Of a stretch of 64,000 nucleotides of DNA, positions 25,332-32,948 are shown piece by piece. The notes below the pieces were generated by a model that had not been told where the DNA came from, ran no database searches, and was given only the letters and a program-made list of their open reading frames with translations. Origin of the DNA: Rathayibacter sp. VKM Ac-2759 (GTDB taxonomy: Bacteria > Actinomycetota > Actinomycetes > Actinomycetales > Microbacteriaceae); NCBI RefSeq assembly GCF_009834225.1, contig NZ_CP047176.1, positions 496,001-560,000 on the forward strand, written 5' to 3'. Made by a program: the position numbers and the translations under genes. How positions within the stretch are numbered: position 1 is the stretch's first letter; every line of letters begins with the position of its first letter.

Positions 25332-26887
25332 GCGCGGTCGTCGTGGAGGGCCTCCGGGTCGCGTTCGACGGCGTCGAGGTCGTGCACGGCGTCTCGTTCC
25401 GCGTCGAGCCCGGCGAGTGCGTCGCGATCGTCGGCGAGTCCGGCTCGGGCAAGAGCGTCACCGCCCGGGCGCTGCTCGGGCTCGGCGGAGGCGCGGTGTC
25501 GGGCAGCATCCGGGTGGGCGATCAGGAGGTGGTCGGCGCGGGCGAGCGGGCGCTGCGCCGCCTCCGCGGATCCGCCGTCGGCTTCGTGCCGCAGGACGCC
25601 CTGCAGTCGCTCGACCCGCTGCGTCCGATCGGGCGCGAGATCGGAGACGTGCTCCGCCTGCACGCGCGGCTGCTGGCGGCGGAGTCGTCGCGCCGGGTCG
25701 CGGAGGCGCTCGCGAGCGTCGGCATGCCCGACCCCGTCGAGCGGATGCGCGACCGCTCGGGCGAGCTGTCGGGCGGCCTCCGCCAGCGCGCCCTGCTCGC
25801 CTCCGCCGTCGTGCTCGACCCGCCGCTGCTCGTCGCCGACGAGCCGACGACGGCGCTCGACGTCACCGTGCAGGCGCGCGTGCTCGAGCTGTTCGCCGAG
25901 CAGAAGGCGCGCGGCCGGGCGCTGCTGCTGGTGTCGCACGACCTCGCCGTCGTGGCCGGGCTCGCCGACCGCATCCTGGTGCTCGCCGACGGCCGCGTGG
26001 TCGAGGAGGGGACCGCCGAGCAGGTGCTGCGCGCGCCGGTCAGCGCCGAGGCGCGCGCCCTCGTCGCCGCGGTCCCGGCCGGGCGTCCGCGCGGGTCCCG
26101 GCTCACCGGCCCCGACGCGCCCCTCGCCCCGCCCGCGCCGCCCGGCGAGGTCGTGCTGAGCGCCTCCGGACTCGTCGCGCGCTTCGGCGCCCGGACCGCC
26201 GTCGACGGCGTCGACCTCGAGCTGCGGCGCGGCGAGACCCTCGGGCTGGTCGGCGAGTCGGGCTCGGGCAAGAGCACGGTGGCCCGCCTGCTGCTGGCGC
26301 TGCGCCGGCCCGACGAGGGGTCGGTCGAGTTCCTGAGCGAGCAGTGGTCGGAGGCGCCCGAGCGCGAGCGCCGCCCCCGACGGCCCCGCATCGGCGCGAT
26401 CTACCAGGACAGCCTCTCGTCGTTCGATCCGCGCTGGAGCGTGGGCCGCCTCCTGCGCGACGCGGGTGGCCGCGGCGACGGGCCGCACGCCTCCGCGCCC
26501 GAGCTGCTGACGAGCGTGGGCCTCTCGCCGGCGCTCGAGCGGCGCTCGCCGCGGACCCTCTCGGGCGGGCAGCGGCAGCGCGTCTCGATCGCCCGCGCCC
26601 TGGCCTCGCGCCCCGACGTGCTGATCTGCGACGAGCCGGTGTCGGCGCTCGACGTCTCGGTGCAGGCGCAGATCCTCGACCTGCTCGACGACCTGCAGCG
26701 CCGCTACGGACTCGCGCTGCTGCTGATCTCGCACGACCTCGGCGTGATCGCGCACATGAGCGACCGCATCGCGGTGATGCGCGACGGCCGCCTCGTCGAG
26801 TCCGGCCCGGCCGCCTCCGTGCTCGGCGCGCCCCGCGAGGAGTACACCCGCCGGCTGCTGGCCGACGCCCCGCGCCTCGACCCGTGA
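25328..26887 (+). CDS. Fused dual ABC ATPase (DppD-DppF-like)
   Basis: 519 residues with two complete ABC domains in one chain, driving the Dpp-type importer. First domain: Walker A GESGSGKS, signature LSGGLRQRALLASA, Walker B LLVADEPTTALD. Second domain: Walker A GESGSGKST, signature LSGGQRQRVSIARALA, Walker B VLICDEPVSALD. The first signature has GGLR in place of GGQR, a common variant in this family. The GTG start at 25328 overlaps the upstream stop (GTGA), and the fusion removes the need for separate DppD and DppF genes. Last gene of the operon, followed by a nested inverted repeat. Confidence 0.94.
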   Translation: MSAVVVEGLRVAFDGVEVVHGVSFRVEPGECVAIVGESGSGKSVTARALLGLGGGAVSGSIRVGDQEVVGAGERALRRLRGSAVGFVPQDALQSLDPLRPIGREIGDVLRLHARLLAAESSRRVAEALASVGMPDPVERMRDRSGELSGGLRQRALLASAVVLDPPLLVADEPTTALDVTVQARVLELFAEQKARGRALLLVSHDLAVVAGLADRILVLADGRVVEEGTAEQVLRAPVSAEARALVAAVPAGRPRGSRLTGPDAPLAPPAPPGEVVLSASGLVARFGARTAVDGVDLELRRGETLGLVGESGSGKSTVARLLLALRRPDEGSVEFLSEQWSEAPERERRPRRPRIGAIYQDSLSSFDPRWSVGRLLRDAGGRGDGPHASAPELLTSVGLSPALERRSPRTLSGGQRQRVSIARALASRPDVLICDEPVSALDVSVQAQILDLLDDLQRRYGLALLLISHDLGVIAHMSDRIAVMRDGRLVESGPAASVLGAPREEYTRRLLADAPRLDP

Positions 26888-26917
26888 CAGCGAGAAGGGC
26901 CTCCGGCCCCCGCCGCC

Positions 26918-27006
26918 GATCGATCCGTCGCAGATGCACCGTGTGGTCGACTCGGACGGTGCATCCGTGACGGATGGGCCGCGTCGGAGACTGCGACGGA
27001 TCGATC
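26918..27006. terminator. Nested inverted repeat between convergent genes
   Basis: GATCGATCCGTCGCAG (26918-26933) pairs with CTGCGACGGATCGATC (26991-27006), and GATGCACCGT (26933-26942) pairs with ACGGTGCATC (26956-26965). A third small hairpin (ATCCGTGACGGAT) sits in the right arm. Bidirectional terminator of the importer operon and the epoxide hydrolase. Confidence 0.75.
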
Positions 27007-27010
27007 GGGC

Positions 27011-28138
27011 TCAGCGCAGTCCGCGCACGAACTCGCGGATGTCCGCGACCAGCAGCGCCGGCTCCTCGAGGGCCGCGAAGTGGCCGCCGCGGTCGGGCAC
27101 GTCGGTCCAGCGCACGATCGTGTGCGCGTCCTCGACGAAGCGCCGGATGCCGATGTCGTGCGCGAAGCAGATCACCGCGGTCGGAACGCCCGAGTCCTCC
27201 GGTACGGCGCCCCACTCCGACTCCTGGGCGTAGCCGACGTACGCGGCCGAGCCGGCTGTCGCGGTGAACCAGTACAGCGAGGCGTTCGCGAGCAGGAACT
27301 CGAGCCCCACCACGTCCTCCGGCGCCGCCTCGAGCGGATGCGTCCACGCGCGGAACTTGTCGATCATCCACGCCAGCTGCGCGACGGGGGAGTCGCTGAG
27401 CAGCTCGCCGACCAGCCCCGGGCGGGTCGACTGGAGCGCGATGTAGCTGAACTCGTTCCGCAGGAAGTCGCCGATCCTCCGCAGCCGGTCCTGCTCGAGC
27501 GGAGTGAGCGAGGCGGCGGTCTCGTCGTCGACCTCGGGCACGAAGCCGAGGGTGCCGTTCACGTGCACGCCGATCACGCGGTCGGGCGCGACCCGCGCGA
27601 CCTCGGGCGCGACTCCGGCGCCGAGATCGCCGCCCTGCACGGCGAACCGGTCGTAGCCGAGCCGCGTCATCAGCTCCGCCCAGGTCTCGGCGATCCGCCG
27701 CGTCGTCCAGCCTCCGGAGGTGAGCGGCGCCGAGAAGCCGAAGCCGGGGAGGGAGGGGATCACCACGTCGAACGCGGCGTCGGTCAGCGTCTCGATCAGG
27801 CCGAGCAGCTCGAGGAAGGAGCCGGGCCAGCCGTGCGTGAGCAGCAGCGGGACCGCGCCCGGCGCCTCCGATCGCACGTGCACGACGTGGATCGTCTGCC
27901 CGTCGATCGCGGTCGTGAACTGCGGTACCGCGTTGAGCCGCTCCTGGTACTCCGCCCAGTCGAAGCCGGCCCAGGCGTCGACGAGCCCGCGGAGGTAGCC
28001 GGTCGGGACCCCCGTGTCCCAGCCGTCGCCGGGCAGGGGCTCGGGGAGGCGCGTGCGGCGCAGACGCGCGCGCAGGTCGTCGACGGCGCTCGGCGCGATG
28101 TCGACGCGGAAGGGGTGGAGGCTCTCTGCTTCGCTCAT
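27011..28138 (-). CDS. Epoxide hydrolase
   Basis: A 375-residue epoxide hydrolase with the N-terminal EHN domain (HPFRVDIAPSAVDDLRARLRRTRLPE) and alpha/beta hydrolase fold. Oxyanion HGWPG, nucleophile D in VQGGDLGAGVAPE, and catalytic His in VPDRGGHFAALE are visible, as are the tyrosines around the lid. It opens epoxides to diols, detoxifying or catabolising xenobiotics. ATG at 28138 after GGAGG. Divergent from the WYL regulator, which may control it. Confidence 0.9.
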   Translation of the reverse strand: MSEAESLHPFRVDIAPSAVDDLRARLRRTRLPEPLPGDGWDTGVPTGYLRGLVDAWAGFDWAEYQERLNAVPQFTTAIDGQTIHVVHVRSEAPGAVPLLLTHGWPGSFLELLGLIETLTDAAFDVVIPSLPGFGFSAPLTSGGWTTRRIAETWAELMTRLGYDRFAVQGGDLGAGVAPEVARVAPDRVIGVHVNGTLGFVPEVDDETAASLTPLEQDRLRRIGDFLRNEFSYIALQSTRPGLVGELLSDSPVAQLAWMIDKFRAWTHPLEAAPEDVVGLEFLLANASLYWFTATAGSAAYVGYAQESEWGAVPEDSGVPTAVICFAHDIGIRRFVEDAHTIVRWTDVPDRGGHFAALEEPALLVADIREFVRGLR

Positions 28139-28199
28139 GCCTCCACCCTGCTCGCCATTGCGGTCAGGATACGGCCGCGATCGCTGGGACGATGGCACC

Positions 28200-29192
28200 A
28201 TGCCCCGCACCACCGGACGCACCCTCGACCTGCTCGGCCTGCTGCAGACCCGCCGCGACTGGAGCGGCGCCGAGCTGTGCGCCCGGCTCGGCGTGAGCGC
28301 GCGCACCCTCCGCCGCGACGTCGACGACCTGCGCGGCCTCGGCTACGGCATCGACTCGGTGCCGGGCGTCGGCGGCGGGTACCGGCTCGGGATCGGCGCG
28401 TCCGTCCCTCCGCTGGTCCTCTCGACGGAGGAGGCCGTCGCGATCGCGGTCGGGCTGCGGGCGGCCGCGAGCACCACCGTCACCGGGATCGAGGACGCCG
28501 CCGCGCGCGCCCTGGTGAAGCTCGAGCAGTCGCTGTCGGCCGAGACCCGCGAGCGGATCACCGCGGTCGAGCGCGCGGTGCTGACCCTCGGCGGCTCCGT
28601 CGAGCCGGTCGACCTCGACACCGTGGTCACGATCGCCCGCGCGATCCGGGATGCGCGCAGCCTCCGGATCGACTACACGCGGCACGACGGCGAGGAGGTG
28701 CGCCGCACGATCCAGCCGCACCGCATCGTGCACACGGGCTCGCGCTGGTACGTGGTCGCGCGCGACGCCGACCGCGACGCCTGGCGCACGCTGCGTCTCG
28801 ACCGGCTCGTCCCGCGCCTCCCACTCGCCGAGCCGTTCACGCCGCAGCGGATCCCCGACGACGCGGTGCGCGAGTTCACGAGTCGCAGCATCTCGGTCGC
28901 GCCCTATCCCCACCGCTACCGGGTGCGGATGCACGCGCCGGCCGCCCGCGTCTCGGCCCTGTTCGGTCCGGAGGTGGCGCGGGTGACGGTGCTCGATGCG
29001 TCCTCGTGCGAGCTCGAGGCGGGGGCGGCCTCGCCGGAGCAGTTCGCGCTCTACATCGGCACGACGGGCATCGGGTTCGACGTGCTCGAGGGCGACGACC
29101 TGCGCGCCGCACTCACGGAGATCGGCGAGCGCCTGCTCCGCGCCGCGCTCAGCCCGCGAGGGCGCGCGTCCGCTGCACCGCCCACACCGTGA
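28200..29192 (+). CDS. HTH-WYL transcriptional regulator (YafY-type)
   Basis: A 330-residue WYL-domain regulator. The N-terminal HTH is RTLDLLGLLQTRRDWSGAELCARLGVSARTLRRDVDDLRGLGYGIDSVPGVGGGYRLG; the WYL core is in IQPHRIVHTGSRWYVVARDADRDAWRTLRLDRLV. WYL proteins sense ligands such as nucleic acids or nucleotides. Divergent from the epoxide hydrolase. Its 3' end overlaps the convergent MFS gene by 44 bases. Confidence 0.92.
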   Translation: MPRTTGRTLDLLGLLQTRRDWSGAELCARLGVSARTLRRDVDDLRGLGYGIDSVPGVGGGYRLGIGASVPPLVLSTEEAVAIAVGLRAAASTTVTGIEDAAARALVKLEQSLSAETRERITAVERAVLTLGGSVEPVDLDTVVTIARAIRDARSLRIDYTRHDGEEVRRTIQPHRIVHTGSRWYVVARDADRDAWRTLRLDRLVPRLPLAEPFTPQRIPDDAVREFTSRSISVAPYPHRYRVRMHAPAARVSALFGPEVARVTVLDASSCELEAGAASPEQFALYIGTTGIGFDVLEGDDLRAALTEIGERLLRAALSPRGRASAAPPTP

Positions 29193-30333
29193 GCGCGAAC
29201 CCCAGGACGCTCGCCGCCGCCAGCAGCAGGGCCGTCCAGCCGCCGGACTGCCAGAGCACGCCCGCGAGCGCGGACCCGAGCGCGCCGCCGGCGAAGTTGC
29301 CCACGATGTAGACGGTGTTGAGGCGGCTGCGCGCCGCGGGATCGATCGAGAGCATCCGCGTCTGAGCGAGCACCTGCACGGCCTGCAGCCCGATCGAGAA
29401 GACGCCCACCGCCACCAGCACCACCACGATCGACGCCGCGCCGATTCCGGCGATCACCAGACCGAGCAGCGCCACGGCGAGGCCCACTCCGAGCGCAGGC
29501 AGGGACAGCCCCCGGTCGTACAGGCGCCCGACCCGCTGCGCCGAGATCGCGCCGGCAATGCCGACCAGGCTCACGAGCCCGATCGCCGTCGCCGAGTAGG
29601 AGTAGGGGGCGCTGCCGAGGAGGAAGGTCAGGCCCGTCCAGAACAGGGTGAACGCGCACATCGCCGACCCGCCGATCAGCACCGTCACCCGCACGGTGCG
29701 ACTGCCGGCGACGGTCCGCAGCACCGAGCCGAGCAGGGTCGCGTAGCGCACGCGCTCGCGCGGCGGCAGGGCCGGCAGGCGTCGCGCCATCACGACGGCG
29801 AGCACCAGCATCAGCACCGCGGCGCCCGCGAACACGGAGCGCCAGCCGAGCAGATCGGCGACGATCCCGCTGATCGCCCGCGAGATCAGCAGACCGAGCA
29901 CGAGTCCGGAGGCGACGGTGCCGAGCACGCGACCGCGCTGCTCGTCGCTCGCCAGGTCGCCGGCGAGGGGAGTGAGTAGCTGACCGGCGACGGTCGTCAC
30001 TCCGATCATCGCGAGGGTCGCGAGCAGCACCGGGAACGCGGGCGCGAGAGCCGTGGCGGCGAGGAACACCGCCGCGAGCACCATCAGCGCGGGGATCATC
30101 CGGCGACGGTCCACAGTGTCGCCGAGGGGCACGAGGAAGAAGACCCCGAGCGCGTAGCCGACCTGCGTGACGGTGACCAGCAGTCCCGCGGCGCTCGTCG
30201 TGACTCCGAAGGAGTCGCCGATCACCCCGAGCAGGGGCTGCGCCCAGTAGAGGTTGCCGACGGCCGCCCCGCCCGCGATCGCGAAGAGGAGCGTGAGGCC
30301 GGGGGACATGCCGGGGCTGGTGCGGGTCGTCAC
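29149..30333 (-). CDS. MFS transporter, probable drug/xenobiotic exporter
   Basis: A 394-residue Major Facilitator protein with twelve hydrophobic segments. Typical MFS loop motifs are LVPLGDTVDRRRMIPA (A-type motif between TM2 and TM3) and GDLASDEQRGRVLGTV. GTG at 30333 overlaps the CMD-family gene stop (GTGA), so the two are co-transcribed. It probably exports a small hydrophobic compound. Its 3' end overlaps the convergent WYL gene by 44 bases. Confidence 0.9.
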   Translation of the reverse strand: MTTRTSPGMSPGLTLLFAIAGGAAVGNLYWAQPLLGVIGDSFGVTTSAAGLLVTVTQVGYALGVFFLVPLGDTVDRRRMIPALMVLAAVFLAATALAPAFPVLLATLAMIGVTTVAGQLLTPLAGDLASDEQRGRVLGTVASGLVLGLLISRAISGIVADLLGWRSVFAGAAVLMLVLAVVMARRLPALPPRERVRYATLLGSVLRTVAGSRTVRVTVLIGGSAMCAFTLFWTGLTFLLGSAPYSYSATAIGLVSLVGIAGAISAQRVGRLYDRGLSLPALGVGLAVALLGLVIAGIGAASIVVVLVAVGVFSIGLQAVQVLAQTRMLSIDPAARSRLNTVYIVGNFAGGALGSALAGVLWQSGGWTALLLAAASVLGFALTVWAVQRTRALAG

Positions 30334-30662
30334 GCGGAGGCGTCCTCCGCGAACACGCGCTGCGCCACGTCGATCGCCGACAGGGCCTTCGGCCAGCCGG
30401 CGTAGAAGGCGAGGTGGGTGGCGACCTCCACGATCTCCTCCTCGGTCAGTCCGTTCGCGAGTCCCATCCTGACGTGCGACTCGAGCTGCACGAAATTCCC
30501 GCCGGTGACGAGCGAGGCGATCGTGACGAGGCTGCGGTCGCGCTTGACGAGCTCCGGGCGCTCCCAGACGTCGCCGAAGAGCACCTGCTCGGTCAGGTCG
30601 ACGATCTTCGGCGCGGTCTCGCCGATCGTGGCGCGGAGGGGGCTGGGGGTGACGTCGGCCAT
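30330..30662 (-). CDS. Carboxymuconolactone decarboxylase family protein
   Basis: A 110-residue protein of the CMD/AhpD-like superfamily. The DVWERPELVKRDRSLVTIASLVTGGNFVQLESHVRMGLANGLTEEEIVEVATHLAFYAGWP pattern is the family core. It lacks the CxxC found in AhpD, so peroxidase activity is doubtful. It precedes the MFS gene in one operon. Function in this context is unknown. Confidence 0.88.
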   Translation of the reverse strand: MADVTPSPLRATIGETAPKIVDLTEQVLFGDVWERPELVKRDRSLVTIASLVTGGNFVQLESHVRMGLANGLTEEEIVEVATHLAFYAGWPKALSAIDVAQRVFAEDASA

Positions 30663-30706
30663 GGGGTCCTCTCGTGAGCGGGCGGTGCCGCACGACCAGA
30701 CAAGTC

Positions 30707-30757
30707 CTCCCCGCGGGTGCGGGGGAGTGCCTGTCCGGACGTGTTCCGGCAGGGCAC
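30707..30757. terminator. Hairpins downstream of the MacB-type permease
   Basis: CTCCCCGC (30707-30714 area) pairs with GCGGGGGAG (to 30728), and GTGCC...CCGGA (30727-30739) pairs with TCCGG...GGGCAC (30745-30757) with some mismatches. They lie between the permease stop (30783, minus strand) and the CMD gene start. Confidence 0.5.
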
Positions 30758-30782
30758 CCCTCCGCTCTCCGCGACCCCCGCG

Positions 30783-32084
30783 TCACTCGTAGCGGAGCGA
30801 CGTGACCGGGTCGGCGCGCGCCGCGCGGGCCGCGGGGAGCGTCCCCGCGAGGAACGCGATCAGCATCACCACGAGCACCACCAGCAGGATCGACGCCGGG
30901 TCGAACGCGATGAGGTTCAGGCCGGGCAGATCGGCCAGCAGCGTCCCCGAGAGCACCCCGCTGATCGCCGTGCCCGCCGCGACGGCGAGGAGGGCGCCGA
31001 TCGCACTGCCGAGGAACCCGATGAACGCCGCCTCGATGCTGAACAGCGTGAACACCCGTCCGCTGCCCATGCCCATCGCCTTCATCAGGCCGATCTCGCG
31101 GGTGCGCTCCTGCACGCTCATCAGCAGGGTGTTGACGATGCCGAAGCTCGCCGCGAGCAGCGCGATGATCGCGAAGGCGTTCAGCACGAGCACGATGCCG
31201 TCGACGACCGTCTTGATCGTGCCGAGCTGGTCGGCGACGGTGCTGCCGGTGTAGCCGGCAGCGGCGAGGCGGTCCTTGAGCGCGGTGATCTGCTCGTCGG
31301 TTGCGTCGGGTGAGAAGCGGACGCTCGCCTGGGCGTAGCGCTCGACCTGATCGGCCGGCACGCCGATGTTCTGGGTCGCGAAGAGCTCGTCGGTGAGGGC
31401 GTCGTTGGGGATCGCGCTCGCTCCGGTGGCCGACGCGACGCTCGCCTCCGCGACTCCGACGACCGTGGCCTCGACCACGTGCTGCGTGCGCTGGGCGTCC
31501 GTGATCGCGATCGAGACCGTCGCCCCGACCGCCGAGGCGTCGTCGGCGAAGCCGAGCGGCTCGACGTACGAGACGGGCAGCACCACCTGGTACTCCGCTG
31601 ACGAGTCGTCGGGGACTTCGCCCGCGGTCAGCTGGATCGTCTGCCCCTCCACGAGGCTGCCGACGCCGATGACGTACTTCGTCCCGTCGCCCTGCTCGAT
31701 GTAGTCGGCCGAGATCGACTTCACCGCGGTCACCTCGAGCACGCCGTCGATACCCGAGAGGGTGTCGAGGTCGTCGGGAGTGAGGGCGACGACGGTCTGC
31801 CCGGGACGGCCGACTCCACCGCTCGCGACGGTGTCGGGGTCGTACTCGGTGGGGCCGGAGTCGAGCCCCGCCTGGTCGTCCGAGGCCTTGGTGACGGTCA
31901 TCACGTCGGAGGCTCCGACGCCGTTGACGGTGTCGTCGATGTAGGCGTTGATGCCCGTGCCGAGGCCGTTGGTGAGCGTGAGCGTGAAGGCGCCGACGAA
32001 GATCGCGAGGATCGTCAGCAGCGTGCGGGTCTTGGAGCGGAAGGTGTTCGAGACCGCGGTCCCGATCAGGTCGACGGTCCTCAT
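30783..32084 (-). CDS. MacB/FtsX-type ABC permease
   Basis: A 433-residue ABC permease: N-terminal TM1 (TLLTILAIFVGAFTLTLTNGLGTG), a large extracytoplasmic MacB-like domain (about 40-270), then three TM segments of FtsX type (LVLNAFAIIALLAASFGIVNTLLMSVQERTREIGLMKAMGM and others). Typical of exporters or sensors for antimicrobial peptides, lantibiotics or cell-envelope stress. Overlaps the ATPase stop by four bases. The pair is divergent from the two-component system at 32949-34882, the classical layout of a detoxification module. Confidence 0.92.
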   Translation of the reverse strand: MRTVDLIGTAVSNTFRSKTRTLLTILAIFVGAFTLTLTNGLGTGINAYIDDTVNGVGASDVMTVTKASDDQAGLDSGPTEYDPDTVASGGVGRPGQTVVALTPDDLDTLSGIDGVLEVTAVKSISADYIEQGDGTKYVIGVGSLVEGQTIQLTAGEVPDDSSAEYQVVLPVSYVEPLGFADDASAVGATVSIAITDAQRTQHVVEATVVGVAEASVASATGASAIPNDALTDELFATQNIGVPADQVERYAQASVRFSPDATDEQITALKDRLAAAGYTGSTVADQLGTIKTVVDGIVLVLNAFAIIALLAASFGIVNTLLMSVQERTREIGLMKAMGMGSGRVFTLFSIEAAFIGFLGSAIGALLAVAAGTAISGVLSGTLLADLPGLNLIAFDPASILLVVLVVMLIAFLAGTLPAARAARADPVTSLRYE

Positions 32085-32779
32085 GCGGCCACCGCCCCCG
32101 AGTCCTCGACGAGCACGCCGTCGCGGATGAGGATCCGCCGGTCGCAGCGGGCCGCCAGCTCCTCGTCGTGGGTCACGACGATCAGGGTGATGCCGTTCTC
32201 GCGGTTCAGCGCGAACAGGATGTCCTCCACCACGCCTCCGGTCGCCGTGTCGAGGTTGCCCGTGGGCTCGTCCGCGAAGAGGATGCGCGGGTTGTTCACG
32301 AGGGCGCGCGCGATCACGGTCCGCTGCTTCTGCCCGCCCGAGAGGTCGACGGCCCTGCTCCTCGCCTTGCCGTCGAGCTCGAGCTGCTCGAGCGCCGCGA
32401 GGCCGCGGCGCTTGCGCTCGGCCCGGCCGACGCCGGCGATCTTCATCGGCAGCACCACGTTGTCGAGCACCGAGGCGTTCGCCGTCAGGAAGAACTGCTG
32501 GAACACGAAGCCGAACGTGCGGTTGCGCGTGGTGTTGAGCCGGCGCCCCTTGAGGGTGCGGGTGTCGACGCCCTCCAGCTCGACCACTCCCGACGTCGGC
32601 GCGTCCAGGAGCGCCAGCACGTGCATCAGCGTCGACTTGCCCGAGCCGCTCTTGCCGACGATCGCGACGCTCTCGCCCTCGCGGATGTCGAAGCTCACGC
32701 CCTTCAGCGCGTCGAAGCGGTTCTGGCCCTTCCCGTAGGACCGGTGGACATCTCTCACCGAGATGATGGGCGTGCTCAT
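32081..32779 (-). CDS. ABC ATPase of the MacB-type exporter
   Basis: A 232-residue ATPase of the LolD/MacB group: Walker A GKSGSGKST, Q-loop VFQQFFL, signature LSGGQKQRTVIARAL, Walker B ILFADEPTGNLD, H-loop VVTHDEE. ATG at 32779. First gene of the two-gene unit with the permease. Regulation is probably by the divergent two-component system. Confidence 0.95.
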   Translation of the reverse strand: MSTPIISVRDVHRSYGKGQNRFDALKGVSFDIREGESVAIVGKSGSGKSTLMHVLALLDAPTSGVVELEGVDTRTLKGRRLNTTRNRTFGFVFQQFFLTANASVLDNVVLPMKIAGVGRAERKRRGLAALEQLELDGKARSRAVDLSGGQKQRTVIARALVNNPRILFADEPTGNLDTATGGVVEDILFALNRENGITLIVVTHDEELAARCDRRILIRDGVLVEDSGAVAA

Positions 32780-32875
32780 GGGTCTCCCTCGCGGCGCGTC
32801 CCGGGCCGTCCGGAGCGCCGCCTCCAGGCTCGAGGACCCGCCGCCCCGGCGCGTCCTCCACCCGCGTCGTCCGTG

Positions 32876-32891
32876 TACCGCGGTCGCGGTA
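32876..32891. promoter_or_regulatory. Palindrome upstream of two-component system 1 (candidate regulator box)
   Basis: TACCGCG-GT-CGCGGTA, a 7-base perfect inverted repeat with a 2-base centre, 57 bases before the kinase ATG and 97 from the ABC ATPase ATG. Position and form resemble the palindrome before the second two-component system. Confidence 0.55.
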
Positions 32892-32937
32892 GTCGCGGCA
32901 CCGCACCCGGGGGACTCGCGGCCGCGACGGCGCCCGG

Positions 32938-32943
32938 GACAAT
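32938..32943 (+). promoter_or_regulatory. Candidate -10 for leaderless kinase transcript
   Basis: GACAAT (32938-32943), six bases before the ATG at 32949, with no ribosome-binding site; transcription would begin near the A of the ATG. Confidence 0.4.
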
Positions 32944-32948
32944 GGGGC

